From positions 62,001 through 126,000 of the forward strand of contig NW_026870418.1 of NCBI RefSeq assembly GCF_963576545.1: a DNA stretch of 64,000 nt, given 5' to 3'. The DNA is from Limanda limanda. Its lineage: Eukaryota > Chordata > Actinopteri > Pleuronectiformes > Pleuronectidae. Positions within the stretch are counted from its first letter, which is position 1. The number at the start of each line of letters is the position of its first letter. The position numbers and the translations under genes are program-made. Under the pieces are notes generated by a model. That model worked only from the letters and a program-made list of their open reading frames with translations. It was not told the origin of the DNA and ran no database searches. Shown in pieces: positions 1 to 14,800 of the stretch.

Positions 1-3000
1 AGGGATGAAAGCACATAGGAGAAAGAGATATTCTTGAATAACTTTTTTTGTGAAGGTCGGAGAGACTTGGAAAGTGGTTGCATCTGGACTAATTTGGGTC
101 CTGCGGATCGATTGGTACCATCCCCGAGCTTGTACGACCTTCGGAAGAGGTCGACCGACGAAATTCCCCCAAATCTGAGGAGATATTCTTGAATAACTTT
201 TTTTGTGAAGGTCGGAGAGACTTGCAAGTAGGCTCTACCCCCACTAAATGGGGTTGCGCGCATCGATCGGTACCATCGTTGAGCTTCTCCGACTTTCGGA
301 AGGGTTAGGGTTAGGGATGAAAGCACATAGGAGAAAGAGATATTCTTGAATAACTTTTTTTGTGAAGGTCGGAGAGACTTGCAAGTAGGCTCTACCCCCA
401 CTAAATGGGGTTGCGCGCATCGATCAGTACCATCCTTGAGCTTCTCCGACTTTCGGAAGGGTTAGGGTTAGGGTTAGGGATGAAAGCACATAGGAGAAAG
501 AGATATTCTTGAATAACTTTTTTTGTGAAGGTCGGAGAGACTTGCAAGTAGGCTCTACCCCCACTAAATGGGGTAGCGCGCATCGATCGGTACCATCGTT
601 GAGCTTCTCCGACTTTCGGAAGGGTTAGGGTTAGGGATGAAAGCACATAGGAGAAAGAGATATTCTTGAATAACTTTTTTTGTGAAGGTCGGAGAGACTT
701 GGAAAGTGGTTGCATCTGGACTAATTTGGGTCCTGCGGATCGATTGGTACCATCCCCGAGCTTGTACGACCTTCGGAAGAGGTCGACCGACGAAATTCCC
801 CCAAATCTGAGGAGATATTCTTGAATAAATTTTTTTGTGAAGGTCGGAGAGACTTGCAAGTAGGCTCTACCCCCACTAAATGGGGTTGCGCGCATCGATC
901 GGTACCATCCTTGAGCTTCTCCGACTTTCGGAAGGGTTAGGGTTAGGGTTAGGGATGAAAGCACATAGGAGAAAGAGATATTCTTGAATAACTTTTTTTG
1001 TGAAGGTCGGAGAGACTTGCAAGTAGGCTCTACCCCCACTAAATGGGGTAGCGCGCATCGATCGGTACCATCCTTGAGCTTCTCCGACTTTCGGAAGGGT
1101 TAGGGTTAGGGTTAGGGATGAAAGCACATAGGAGAAAGAGATATTCTTGAATAACTTTTTTTGTGAAGGTCGGAGAGACTTGGAAAGTGGTTGCATCTGG
1201 ACTAATTTGGGTCCTGCGGATCGATTGGTACCATCCCCGAGCTTGTACGACCTTCGGAAGAGGTCGACCGACGAAATTCCCCCAAATCTGAGGAGATATT
1301 CTTGAATAACTTTTTTTGTGAAGGTCGGAGAGACTTGCAAGTAGGCTCTACCCCCACTAAATGGGGTTGCGCGCATCGATCGGTACCATCGTTGAGCTTC
1401 TCCGACTTTCGGAAGGGTTAGGGTTAGGGATGAAAGCACATAGGAGAAAGAGATATTCTTGAATAACTTTTTTTTTGAAGGTCGGAGAGACTTGCAAGTA
1501 GGCTCTACCCCCACTAAATGGGGTAGCGCGCATCGATCGGTACCATCTTTGAGCTTCTCCGACTTTCGGAAGGGTTAGGGTTAGGGTTAGGGATGAAAGC
1601 ACATAGGAGAAAGAGATATTCTTGAATAACTTTTTTTGTGAAGGTCGGAGAGACTTGGAAAGTGGTTGCATCTGGACTAATTTGGGTCCTGCGGATCGAT
1701 TGGTACCATCCCCGAGCTTGTACGACCTTCGGAAGAGGTCGACCGACGAAATTCCCCCAAATCTGAGGAGATATTCTTGAATAACTTTTTTTGTGAAGGT
1801 CGGAGAGACTTGCAAGTAGGCTCTACCCCCACTAAATGGGGTAGCGCGCATCGATCGGTACCATCCTTGAGCTTTTCCGACTTTCGGAAGGGTTAGGGTT
1901 AGGGTTAGGGATGAAAGCACATAGGAGAAAGAGATATTCTTGAATAACTTTTTTTGTGAAGGTCGGAGAGACTTGCAAGTAGGCTCTACCCCCACTAAAT
2001 GGGGTAGCGCGCATCGATCGGTACCATCCTTGAGCTTCTCCGACTTTCGGAAGGGTTAGGGTTAGGGTTAGGGATGAAAGCACATAGGAGAAAGAGATAT
2101 TCTTGAATAACTTTTTTTGTGAAGGTCGGAGAGACTTGCAAGTAGGCTCTACCCCCACTAAATGGGGTAGCGCGCATCGATCGGTACCATCCTTGAGCTT
2201 CTCCGACTTTCGGAAGGGTTAGGGTTAGGGTTAGGGATGAAAGCACATAGGAGAAAGAGATATTCTTGAATAACTTTTTTTGTGAAGGTCGGAGAGACTT
2301 GCAAGTAGGCTCTACCCCCACTAAATGGGGTAGTGCGCATCGATCGGTACCATCCTTGAGCTTCTCCGACTTTCGGAAGGGTTAGGGTTAGGGTTAGGGA
2401 TGAAAGCACATAGGAGAAAGACATATTCTTGAATAACTTTTTTTGTGAAGGTCGGAGAGACTTGGAAAGTGGTTGCATCTGGACTAATTTGGGTCCTGCG
2501 GATCGATTGGTACCATCCCCGAGCTTGTACGACCTTCGGAAGAGGTCGACCGACGAAATTCCCCCAAATCTGAGGAGATATTCTTGAATAACTTTTTTTG
2601 TGAAGGTCGGAGAGACTTGCAAGTAGGCTCTACCCCCACTAAATGGGGTAGCGCGCATCGATCGGTACCATCCTTGAGCTTCTCCGACTTTCGGAAGGGT
2701 TAGGGTTAGGGATGAAAGCACATAGGAGAAAGAGATATTCTTGAATAACTTTTTTTGTGAAGGTCGGAGAGACTTGCAAGTAGGCTCTACCCCCACTAAA
2801 TGGGGTAGCGCGCATCGATCGGTACCATCTTTGAGCTTCTCCGACTTTCGGAAGGGTTAGGGTTAGGGATGAAAGCACATAGGAGAAAGAGATATTCTTG
2901 AATAACTTTTTTTGTGAAGGTCGGAGAGACTTGGAAAGTGGTTGCATCTGGACTAATTTGGGTCCTGCAGATCGATTGGTACCATCCCCGAGCTTGTACG

Positions 3001-4450
3001 ACCTTCGGAAGAGGTCGACCGACGAAATTCCCCCAAATCTGAGGAGATATTCTTGAATAACTTTTTTTGTGAAGGTCGGAGAGACTTGCAAGTAGGCTTT
3101 ACCCCCACTAAATGGGGTAGCGCGCATCGATCGGTACCATCCTTGAGCTTCTCCGACTTTCGGAAGGGTTAGGGTTAGGGTTAGGGATGAAAGCACATAG
3201 GAGAAAGAGATATTCTTGAATAACTTTTTTTGTGAAGGTCGGAGAGACTTGCAAGTAGGCTCTACCCCCACTAAATGGGGTAGCGCGCATCGATCGGTAC
3301 CATCTTTGAGCTTCTCCGACTTTCGGAAGGGTTAGGGTTAGGGATGAAAGCACATAGGAGAAAGAGATATTCTTGAATAACTTTTTTTGTGAAGGTCGGA
3401 GAGACTTGGAAAGTGGTTGCATCTGGACTAATTTGGGTCCTGCAGATCGATTGGTACCATCCCCGAGCTTGTACGACCTTCGGAAGAGGTCGACCGACGA
3501 AATTCCCCCAAATCTGAGGAGATATTCTTGAATAACTTTTTTTGTGAAGGTCGGAGAGACTTGCAAGTAGGCTTTACCCCCACTAAATGGGGTAGCGCGC
3601 ATCGATCGGTACCATCCTTGAGCTTCTCCGACTTTCGGAAGGGTTAGGGTTAGGGTTAGGGATGAAAGCACATAGGAGAAAGAGATATTCTTGAATAACT
3701 TTTTTTGTGAAGGTCGGAGAGACTTGCAAGTAGGCTCTACCCCCACTAAATGGGGTAGCGCGCATCGATCGGTACCATCCTTGAGCTTCTCCGACTTTCG
3801 GAAGGGTTAGGGTTAGGGTTAGGGATGAAAGCACATAGGAGAAAGAGATATTCTTGAATAACTTTTTTTGTGAAGGTCGGAGAGACTTGCAAGTAGGCTC
3901 TACCCCCACTAAATGGGGTAGCGCACATCGATCGGTACCATCCTTGAGCTTCTCCGACTTTCGGAAGGGTTAGGGTTAGGGTTAGGGATGAAAGCACATA
4001 GGAGAAAGAGATATTCTTGAATAACTTTTTTTGTGAAGGTCGGAGAGACTTGGAAAGTGGTTGCATCTGGACTAATTTGGGTCCTGCGGATCGATTGGTA
4101 CCATCCCCGAGCTTGTACGACCTTCGGAAGAGGTCGACCGACGAAATTCCCCCAAATCTGAGGAGATATTCTTGAATAACTTTTTTTGTGAAGGTCGGAG
4201 AGACTTGCAAGTAGGCTCTACCCCCACTAAATGGGGTAGCGCGCATCGATCAGTACCATCCTTGAGCTTCTCCGACTTTCGGAAGGGTTAGGGTTAGGGT
4301 TAGGGATGAAAGCACATAGGAGAAAGAGATATTCTTGAATAACTTTTTTTGTGAAGGTCGGAGATACTTGCAAGTAGGCTCTACCCCCACTAAATGGGGT
4401 AGCGCGCATCGATCGGTACCATCCTTGAGCTTCTCCGACTTTCGGAAGGG
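1..4450 (+). repeat. Array segment S1, left edge
   Basis: Beta-specific segments (first base of GAAAGTGG or equivalent) begin at 70, 702, 1183, 1658, 2465, 2934, 3409 and 4053. Two-hexamer alphas occur after betas 70 (two), 1183, 2465 (two), 2934 and 4053. About the first 2.1 kb recurs at +9,433 bp, including a C>T change at 1875 matched at 11308. A local 475 bp tandem copy is visible around 2.8-3.8 kb, sharing CTGCAGATC in beta and GGCTTTACC in alpha; a third copy of it sits at +1,445 bp (beta 4854). A T9 tract variant lies at 1468-1476. Confidence 0.92.
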
Positions 4451-7400
4451 TTAGGGTTAGGGTTAGGGATGAAAGCACATAGGAGAAAGAGATATTCTTG
4501 AATAACTTTTTTTGTGAAGGTCGGAGAGACTTGCAAGTAGGCTCTACCCCCACTAAATGGGGTAGCGCGCATCGATCGGTACCATCCTTGAGCTTCTCCG
4601 ACTTTCGGAAGGGTTAGGGTTAGGGTTAGGGATGAAAGCACATAGGAGAAAGAGATATTCTTGAATAACTTTTTTTGTGAAGGTCGGAGAGACTTGCAAG
4701 TAGGCTCTACCCCCACTAAATGGGGTAGCGCGCATCGATCGGTACCATCTTTGAGCTTCTCCGACTTTCGGAAGGGTTAGGGTTAGGGATGAAAGCACAT
4801 AGGAGAAAGAGATATTCTTGAATAACTTTTTTTGTGAAGGTCGGAGAGACTTGGAAAGTGGTTGCATCTGGACTAATTTGGGTCCTGCAGATCGATTGGT
4901 ACCATCCCCGAGCTTGTACGACCTTCGGAAGAGGTCGACCGACGAAATTCCCCCAAATCTGAGGAGATATTCTTGAATAACTTTTTTTGTGAAGGTCGGA
5001 GAGACTTGCAAGTAGGCTTTACCCCCACTAAATGGGGTAGCGCGCATCGATCGGTACCATCCTTGAGCTTCTCCGACTTTCGGAAGGGTTAGGGTTAGGG
5101 TTAGGGATGAAAGCACATAGGAGAAAGAGATATTCTTGAATAACTTTTTTTGTGAAGGTCGGAGAGACTTGCAAGTAGGCTCTACCCCCACTAAATGGGG
5201 TAGCGCGCATCGATCGGTACCATCCTTGAGCTTCTCCGACTTTCGGAAGGGTTAGGGTTAGGGTTAGGGATGAAAGCACATAGGAGAAAGAGATATTCTT
5301 GAATAACTTTTTTTGTAAAGGTCGGAGAGACTTGCAAGTAGGCTCTACCCCCACTAAATGGGGTAGCGCACATCGATCGGTACCATCCTTGAGCTTCTCC
5401 GACTTTCGGAAGGGTTAGGGTTAGGGTTAGGGATGAAAGCACATAGGAGAAAGAGATATTCTTGAATAACTTTTTTTGTGAAGGTCGGAGAGACTTGGAA
5501 AGTGGTTGCATCTGGACTAATTTGGGTCCTGCGGATCGATTGGTACCATCCCCGAGCTTGTACGACCTTCGGAAGAGGTCGACCGACGAAATTCCCCCAA
5601 ATCTGAGGAGATATTCTTGAATAACTTTTTTTGTGAAGGTCGGAGAGACTTGCAAGTAGGCTCTACCCCCACTAAATGGGGTAGCGCGCATCGATCGGTA
5701 CCATCCTTGAGCTTCTCCGACTTTCGGAAGGGTTAGGGTTAGGGTTAGGGATGAAAGCACATAGGAGAAAGAGATATTCTTGAATAACTTTTTTTGTGAA
5801 GGTCGGAGAGACTTGCAAGTAGGCTCTACCCCCACTAAATGGGGTAGCGCGCATCGATCGGTACCATCCTTGAGCTTCTCCGACTTTCGGAAGGGTTAGG
5901 GTTAGGGTTAGGGATGAAAGCACATAGGAGAAAGAGATATTCTTGAATAACTTTTTTTGTGAAGGTCGGAGAGACTTGCAAGTAGGCTCTACCCCCACTA
6001 AATGGGGTAGCGCGCATCGATCGGTACCATCCTTGAGCTTCTCCGACTTTCGGAAGGGTTAGGGTTAGGGTTAGGGATGAAAGCACATAGGAGAAAGAGA
6101 TATTCTTGAATAACTTTTTTTGTGAAGGTCGGAGAGACTTGGAAAGTGGTTGCATCTGGACTAATTTGGGTCCTGCGGATCGATTGGTACCATCCCCGAG
6201 CTTGTACGACCTTCGGAAGAGGTCGACCGACGAAATTCCCCCAAATCTGAGGAGATATTCTTGAATAACTTTTTTTGTGAAGGTCGGAGAGACTTGCAAG
6301 TAGGCTCTACCCCCACTAAATGGGGTTGCGCACATCGATCGGTACCATCCTTGAGCTTCTCCGACTTTCGGAAGGGTTAGGGTTAGGGTTAGGGATGAAA
6401 GCACATAGGAGAAAGAGATATTCTTGAATAACTTTTTTTGTGAAGGTCGGAGAGACTTGCAAGTAGGCTCTACCCCCACTAAATGGGGTAGCGCGCATCG
6501 ATCGGTACCATCCTTGAGCTTCTCCGACTTTCGGAAGGGTTAGGGTTAGGGTTAGGGATGAAAGCACATAGGAGAAAGAGATATTCTTGAATAACTTTTT
6601 TTGTGAAGGTCGGAGAGACTTGGAAAGTGGTTGCATCTGGACTAATTTGGGTCCTGCGGATCGATTGGTACCATCCCCGAGCTTGTACGACCTTCGGAAG
6701 AGGTCGACCGACGAAATTCCCCCAAATCTGAGGAGATATTCTTGAATAACTTTTTTTGTGAAGGTCGGAGAGACTTGCAAGTAGGCTCTACCCCCACTAA
6801 ATGGGGTTGCGCGCATCGATCAGTACCATCCTTGAGCTTCTCCGACTTTCGGAAGGGTTAGGGTTAGGGTTAGGGATGAAAGCACATAGGAGAAAGAGAT
6901 ATTCTTGAATAACTTTTTTTGTGAAGGTCGGAGAGACTTGAAAAGTGGTTGCATCTGGACTAATTTGGGTCCTGCGGATCGATTGGTACCATCCCCGAGC
7001 TTGTACGACCTTCGGAAGAGGTCGACCGACGAAATTCCCCCAAATCTGAGGAGATATTCTTGAATAACTTTTTTTGTGAAGGTCGGAGAGACTTGCAAGT
7101 AGGCTCTACCCCCACTAAATGGGGTTGCGCGCATCGATCAGTACCATCCTTGAGCTTCTCCGACTTTCGGAAGGGTTAGGGTTAGGGTTAGGGATGAAAG
7201 CACATAGGAGAAAGAGATATTCTTGAATAACTTTTTTTGTGAAGGTCGGAGAGACTTGCAAGTAGGCTCTACCCCCACTAAATGGGGTAGCGCGCATCGA
7301 TCGGTACCATCCTTGAGCTTCTCCGACTTTCGGAAGGGTTAGGGTTAGGGTTAGGGATGAAAGCACATAGGAGAAAGAGATATTCTTGAATAACTTTTTT

Positions 7401-9433
7401 TGTGAAGGTCGGAGAGACTTGCAAGTAGGCTCTACCCCCACTAAATGGGGTAGCGCGCATCGATCGGTACCATCCTTGAGCTTCTCCGACTTTCGGAAGG
7501 GTTAGGGTTAGGGTTAGGGATGAAAGCACATAGGAGAAAGAGATATTCTTGAATAACTTTTTTTGTGAAGGTCGGAGAGACTTGCAAGTAGGCTCTACCC
7601 CCACAAAATGGGGTAGCGCGCATCGATCGGTACCATCCTTGAGCTTCTCCGACTTTCGGAAGGGTTAGGGTTAGGGTTAGGGATGAAAGCACATAGGAGA
7701 AAGAGATATTCTTGAATAACTTTTTTTGTGAAGGTCGGAGAGACTTGGAAAGTGGTTGCATCTGGACTAATTTGGGTCCTGCGGATCGATTGGTACCATC
7801 CCCGAGCTTGTACGACCTTCGGAAGAGGTCGACCGACGAAATTCCCCCAAATCTGAGGAGATATTCTTGAATAACTTTTTTTGTGAAGGTCGGAGAGACT
7901 TGCAAGTAGGCTCTACCCCCACTAAATGGGGTTGCGCGCATCGATCGGTACCATCCTTGAGCTTCTCCGACTTTCGGAAGGGTTAGGGTTAGGGTTAGGG
8001 ATGAAAGCACATAGGAGAAAGAGATATTCTTGAATAACTTTTTTTGTGAAGGTCGGAGAGACTTGCAAGTAGGCTCTACCCCCACTAAATGGGGTAGCGC
8101 GCATCGATCGGTACCATCCTTGAGCTTCTCCGACTTTCGGAAGGGTTAGGGTTAGGGTTAGGGATGAAAGCACATAGGAGAAAGAGATATTCTTGAATAA
8201 CTTTTTTTGTGAAGGTCGGAGAGACTTGGAAAGTGGTTGCATCTGGACTAATTTGGGTCCTGCGGATCGATTGGTACCATCCCCGAGCTTGTACGACCTT
8301 TGGAAGAGGTCGACCGACGAAATTCCCCCAAATCTGAGGAGATATTCTTGAATAACTTTTTTTGTGAAGGTCGGAGAGACTTGCAAGTAGGCTCTACCCC
8401 CACTAAATGGGGTTGCGCGCATCGATCAGTACCATCCTTGAGCTTCTCCGACTTTCGGAAGGGTTAGGGTTAGGGTTAGGGATGAAAGCACATAGGAGAA
8501 AGAGATATTCTTGAATAACTTTTTTTGTGAAGGTCGGAGAGACTTGGAAAGTGGTTTCATCTGGACTAATTTGGGTCCTGCGGATCGATTGGTACCATCC
8601 CCGAGCTTTTACGACCTTCGGAAGAGGTCGACCGACGAAATTCCCCCAAATCTGAGGAGATATTCTTGAATAACTTTTTTTGTGAAGGTCGGAGAGACTT
8701 GCAAGTAGGCTCTACCCCCACTAAATGGGGTTGCGCGCATCGATCAGTACCATCCTTGAGCTTCTCCGACTTTCGGAAGGGTTAGGGTTAGGGTTAGGGA
8801 TGAAAGCACATAGGAGAAAGAGATATTCTTGAATAACTTTTTTTGTGAAGGTCGGAGAGACTTGCAAGTAGGCTCTACCCCCACTAAATGGGGTAGCGCG
8901 CATCGATCGGTACCATCCTTGAGCTTCTCCGACTTTCGGAAGGGTTAGGGTTAGGGATGAAAGCACATAGGAGAAAGAGATATTCTTGAATAACTTTTTT
9001 TGTGAAGGTCGGAGAGACTTGGAAAGTGGTTGCATCTGGACTAATTTGGGTCCTGCGGATCGATTGGTACCATCCCCGAGCTTGTACGACCTTCGGAAGA
9101 GGTCGACCGACGAAATTCCCCCAAATCTGAGGAGATATTCTTGAATAACTTTTTTTGTGAAGGTCGGAGAGACTTGCAAGTAGGCTCTACCCCCACTAAA
9201 TGGGGTTGCGCGCATCGATCGGTACCATCCTTGAGCTTCTCCGACTTTCGGAAGGGTTAGGGTTAGGGTTAGGGATGAAAGCACATAGGAGAAAGAGATA
9301 TTCTTGAATAACTTTTTTTGTGAAGGTCGGAGAGACTTGCAAGTAGGCTCTACCCCCACTAAATGGGGTAGCGCGCATCGATCGGTACCATCCTTGAGCT
9401 TCTCCGACTTTCGGAAGGGTTAGGGTTAGGGTT
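4451..9433 (+). repeat. Array segment S2, source or copy of the 7,356 bp-offset duplication
   Basis: Betas begin at 4854, 5498, 6142, 6623, 6941, 7748, 8229, 8547 and 9022. The first eight have partners at exactly +7,356 bp. Shared private variants confirm descent: ACAAAATGGGG (7605 and 14961), GACCTTTGGAAG (8301 and 15657), and the beta start AAAAGTGG (6941 and 14297). Beta 8547 carries GTGGTTTCAT and GAGCTTTTACG, also matched in the copy. Confidence 0.92.
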
Positions 9434-11800
9434 AGGGATGAAAGCACATAGGAGAAAGAGATATTCTTGAATAACTTTTTTTGTGAAGGTCGGAGAGACT
9501 TGGAAAGTGGTTGCATCTGGACTAATTTGGGTCCTGCGGATCGATTGGTACCATCCCCGAGCTTGTACGACCTTCGGAAGAGGTCGACCGACGAAATTCC
9601 CCCAAATCTGAGGAGATATTCTTGAATAACTTTTTTTGTGAAGGTCGGAGAGACTTGCAAGTAGGCTCTACCCCCACTAAATGGGGTTGCGCGCATCGAT
9701 CGGTACCATCGTTGAGCTTCTCCGACTTTCGGAAGGGTTAGGGTTAGGGATGAAAGCACATAGGAGAAAGAGATATTCTTGAATAACTTTTTTTGTGAAG
9801 GTCTGAGAGACTTGCAAGTAGGCTCTACCCCCACTAAATGGGGTTGCGCGCATCGATCAGTACCATCCTTGAGCTTCTCCGACTTTCGGAAGGGTTAGGG
9901 TTAGGGTTAGGGATGAAAGCACATAGGAGAAAGAGATATTCTTGAATAACTTTTTTTGTGAAGGTCGGAGAGACTTGCAAGTAGGCTCTACCCCCACTAA
10001 ATGGGGTAGCGCGCATCGATCGGTACCATCCTTGAGCTTCTCCGACTTTCGGAAGGGTTAGGGTTAGGGATGAAAGCACATAGGAGAAAGAGATATTCTT
10101 GAATAACTTTTTTTGTGAAGGTCGGAGAGACTTGGAAAGTGGTTGCATCTGGACTAATTTGGGTCCTGCGGATCGATTGGTACCATCCCCGAGCTTGTAC
10201 GACCTTCGGAAGAGGTCGACCGACGAAATTCCCCCAAATCTGAGGAGATATTCTTGAATAACTTTTTTTGTGAAGGTCGGAGAGACTTGCAAGTAGGCTC
10301 TACCCCCACTAAATGGGGTTGCGCGCATCGATCGGTACCATCCTTGAGCTTCTCCGACTTTCGGAAGGGTTAGGGTTAGGGTTAGGGATGAAAGCACATA
10401 GGAGAAAGAGATATTCTTGAATAACTTTTTTTGTGAAGGTCGGAGAGACTTGCAAGTAGGCTCTACCCCCACTAAATGGGGTAGCGCGCATCGATCGGTA
10501 CCATCCTTGAGCTTCTCCGACTTTCGGAAGGGTTAGGGTTAGGGTTAGGGATGAAAGCACATAGGAGAAAGAGATATTCTTGAATAACTTTTTTTGTGAA
10601 GGTCGGAGAGACTTGGAAAGTGGTTGCATCTGGACTAATTTGGGTCCTGCGGATCGATTGGTACCATCCCCGAGCTTGTACGACCTTCGGAAGAGGTCGA
10701 CCGACGAAATTCCCCCAAATCTGAGGAGATATTCTTGAATAACTTTTTTTGTGAAGGTCGGAGAGACTTGCAAGTAGGCTCTACCCCCACTAAATGGGGT
10801 TGCGCGCATCGATCGGTACCATCGTTGAGCTTCTCCGACTTTCGGAAGGGTTAGGGTTAGGGATGAAAGCACATAGGAGAAAGAGATATTCTTGAATAAC
10901 TTTTTTTGTGAAGGTCGGAGAGACTTGCAAGTAGGCTCTACCCCCACTAAATGGGGTAGCGCGCATCGATCGGTACCATCTTTGAGCTTCTCCGACTTTC
11001 GGAAGGGTTAGGGTTAGGGTTAGGGATGAAAGCACATAGGAGAAAGAGATATTCTTGAATAACTTTTTTTGTGAAGGTCGGAGAGACTTGGAAAGTGGTT
11101 GCATCTGGACTAATTTGGGTCCTGCAGATCGATTGGTACCATCCCCGAGCTTGTACGACCTTCGGAAGAGGTCGACCGACGAAATTCCCCCAAATCTGAG
11201 GAGATATTCTTGAATAACTTTTTTTGTGAAGGTCGGAGAGACTTGCAAGTAGGCTCTACCCCCACTAAATGGGGTAGCGCGCATCGATCGGTACCATCCT
11301 TGAGCTTTTCCGACTTTCGGAAGGGTTAGGGTTAGGGTTAGGGATGAAAGCACATAGGAGAAAGAGATATTCTTGAATAACTTTTTTTGTGAAGGTCGGA
11401 GAGACTTGCAAGTAGGCTCTACCCCCACTAAATGGGGTAGCGCGCATCGATCGGTACCATCCTTGAGCTTCTCCGACTTTCGGAAGGGTTAGGGTTAGGG
11501 TTAGGGATGAAAGCACATAGGAGAAAGAGATATTCTTGAATAACTTTTTTTGTGAAGGTCGGAGAGACTTGCAAGTAGGCTCTACCCCCACTAAATGGGG
11601 TAGCGCGCATCGATCGGTACCATCCTTGAGCTTCTCCGACTTTCGGAAGGGTTAGGGTTAGGGTTAGGGATGAAAGCACATAGGAGAAAGAGATATTCTT
11701 GAATAACTTTTTTTGTGAAGGTCGGAGAGACTTGGAAAGTGGTTGCATCTGGACTAATTTGGGTCCTGCGGATCGATTGGTACCATCCCCGAGCTTGTAC
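9434..11800 (+). repeat. Array segment S3, copy of the left edge
   Basis: Betas begin at 9503, 10135, 10616, 11091 and 11735. The first four are +9,433 bp from betas 70, 702, 1183 and 1658. Beyond the fourth, three alphas separate the betas here against four in S1, so the copies differ by one alpha. Betas 9022/9503 and 10135/10616 also repeat at 1,113 bp. Not identical to S1: for example 832 reads AATAAATTT while this copy has the usual AATAACTTT. Confidence 0.9.
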
Positions 11801-14800
11801 GACCTTCGGAAGAGGTCGACCGACGAAATTCCCCCAAATCTGAGGAGATATTCTTGAATAACTTTTTTTGTGAAGGTCGGAGAGACTTGCAAGTAGGCTC
11901 TACCCCCACTAAATGGGGTAGCGCGCATCGATCGGTACCATCCTTGAGCTTCTCCGACTTTCGGAAGGGTTAGGGTTAGGGTTAGGGATGAAAGCACATA
12001 GGAGAAAGAGATATTCTTGAATAACTTTTTTTGTGAAGGTCGGAGAGACTTGCAAGTAGGCTCTACCCCCACTAAATGGGGTAGCGCGCATCGATCGGTA
12101 CCATCTTTGAGCTTCTCCGACTTTCGGAAGGGTTAGGGTTAGGGATGAAAGCACATAGGAGAAAGAGATATTCTTGAATAACTTTTTTTGTGAAGGTCGG
12201 AGAGACTTGGAAAGTGGTTGCATCTGGACTAATTTGGGTCCTGCAGATCGATTGGTACCATCCCCGAGCTTGTACGACCTTCGGAAGAGGTCGACCGACG
12301 AAATTCCCCCAAATCTGAGGAGATATTCTTGAATAACTTTTTTTGTGAAGGTCGGAGAGACTTGCAAGTAGGCTTTACCCCCACTAAATGGGGTAGCGCG
12401 CATCGATCGGTACCATCCTTGAGCTTCTCCGACTTTCGGAAGGGTTAGGGTTAGGGTTAGGGATGAAAGCACATAGGAGAAAGAGATATTCTTGAATAAC
12501 TTTTTTTGTGAAGGTCGGAGAGACTTGCAAGTAGGCTCTACCCCCACTAAATGGGGTAGCGCGCATCGATCGGTACCATCCTTGAGCTTCTCCGACTTTC
12601 GGAAGGGTTAGGGTTAGGGTTAGGGATGAAAGCACATAGGAGAAAGAGATATTCTTGAATAACTTTTTTTGTGAAGGTCGGAGAGACTTGCAAGTAGGCT
12701 CTACCCCCACTAAATGGGGTAGCGCACATCGATCGGTACCATCCTTGAGCTTCTCCGACTTTCGGAAGGGTTAGGGTTAGGGTTAGGGATGAAAGCACAT
12801 AGGAGAAAGAGATATTCTTGAATAACTTTTTTTGTGAAGGTCGGAGAGACTTGGAAAGTGGTTGCATCTGGACTAATTTGGGTCCTGCGGATCGATTGGT
12901 ACCATCCCCGAGCTTGTACGACCTTCGGAAGAGGTCGACCGACGAAATTCCCCCAAATCTGAGGAGATATTCTTGAATAACTTTTTTTGTGAAGGTCGGA
13001 GAGACTTGCAAGTAGGCTCTACCCCCACTAAATGGGGTAGCGCGCATCGATCGGTACCATCCTTGAGCTTCTCCGACTTTCGGAAGGGTTAGGGTTAGGG
13101 TTAGGGATGAAAGCACATAGGAGAAAGAGATATTCTTGAATAACTTTTTTTGTGAAGGTCGGAGAGACTTGCAAGTAGGCTCTACCCCCACTAAATGGGG
13201 TAGCGCGCATCGATCGGTACCATCCTTGAGCTTCTCCGACTTTCGGAAGGGTTAGGGTTAGGGTTAGGGATGAAAGCACATAGGAGAAAGAGATATTCTT
13301 GAATAACTTTTTTTGTGAAGGTCGGAGAGACTTGCAAGTAGGCTCTACCCCCACTAAATGGGGTAGCGCGCATCGATCGGTACCATCCTTGAGCTTCTCC
13401 GACTTTCGGAAGGGTTAGGGTTAGGGTTAGGGATGAAAGCACATAGGAGAAAGAGATATTCTTGAATAACTTTTTTTGTGAAGGTCGGAGAGACTTGGAA
13501 AGTGGTTGCATCTGGACTAATTTGGGTCCTGCGGATCGATTGGTACCATCCCCGAGCTTGTACGACCTTCGGAAGAGGTCGACCGACGAAATTCCCCCAA
13601 ATCTGAGGAGATATTCTTGAATAACTTTTTTTGTGAAGGTCGGAGAGACTTGCAAGTAGGCTCTACCCCCACTAAATGGGGTTGCGCGCATCGATCGGTA
13701 CCATCCTTGAGCTTCTCCGACTTTCGGAAGGGTTAGGGTTAGGGTTAGGGATGAAAGCACATAGGAGAAAGAGATATTCTTGAATAACTTTTTTTGTGAA
13801 GGTCGGAGAGACTTGCAAGTAGGCTCTACCCCCACTAAATGGGGTAGCGCGCATCGATCAGTACCATCCTTGAGCTTCTCCGACTTTCGGAAGGGTTAGG
13901 GTTAGGGTTAGGGATGAAAGCACATAGGAGAAAGAGATATTCTTGAATAACTTTTTTTGTGAAGGTCGGAGAGACTTGGAAAGTGGTTGCATCTGGACTA
14001 ATTTGGGTCCTGCGGATCGATTGGTACCATCCCCGAGCTTGTACGACCTTCGGAAGAGGTCGACCGACGAAATTCCCCCAAATCTGAGGAGATATTCTTG
14101 AATAACTTTTTTTGTGAAGGTCGGAGAGACTTGCAAGTAGGCTCTACCCCCACTAAATTGGGTTGCGCGCATCGATCAGTACCATCCTTGAGCTTCTCCG
14201 ACTTTCGGAAGGGTTAGGGTTAGGGTTAGGGATGAAAGCACATAGGAGAAAGAGATATTCTTGAATAACTTTTTTTGTGAAGGTCGGAGAGACTTGAAAA
14301 GTGGTTGCATCTGGACTAATTTGGGTCCTGCGGATCGATTGGTACCATCCCCGAGCTTGTACGACCTTCGGAAGAGGTCGACCGACGAAATTCCCCCAAA
14401 TCTGAGGAGATATTCTTGAATAACTTTTTTTGTGAAGGTCGGAGAGACTTGCAAGTAGGCTCTACCCCCACTAAATGGGGTTGCGCGCATCGATCAGTAC
14501 CATCCTTGAGCTTCTCCGACTTTCGGAAGGGTTAGGGTTAGGGTTAGGGATGAAAGCACATAGGAGAAAGAGATATTCTTGAATAACTTTTTTTGTGAAG
14601 GTCGGAGAGACTTGCAAGTAGGCTCTACCCCCACTAAATGGGGTAGCGCGCATCGATCGGTACCATCCTTGAGCTTCTCCGACTTTCGGAAGGGTTAGGG
14701 TTAGGGTTAGGGATGAAAGCACATAGGAGAAAGAGATATTCTTGAATAACTTTTTTTGTGAAGGTCGGAGAGACTTGCAAGTAGGCTCTACCCCCACTAA

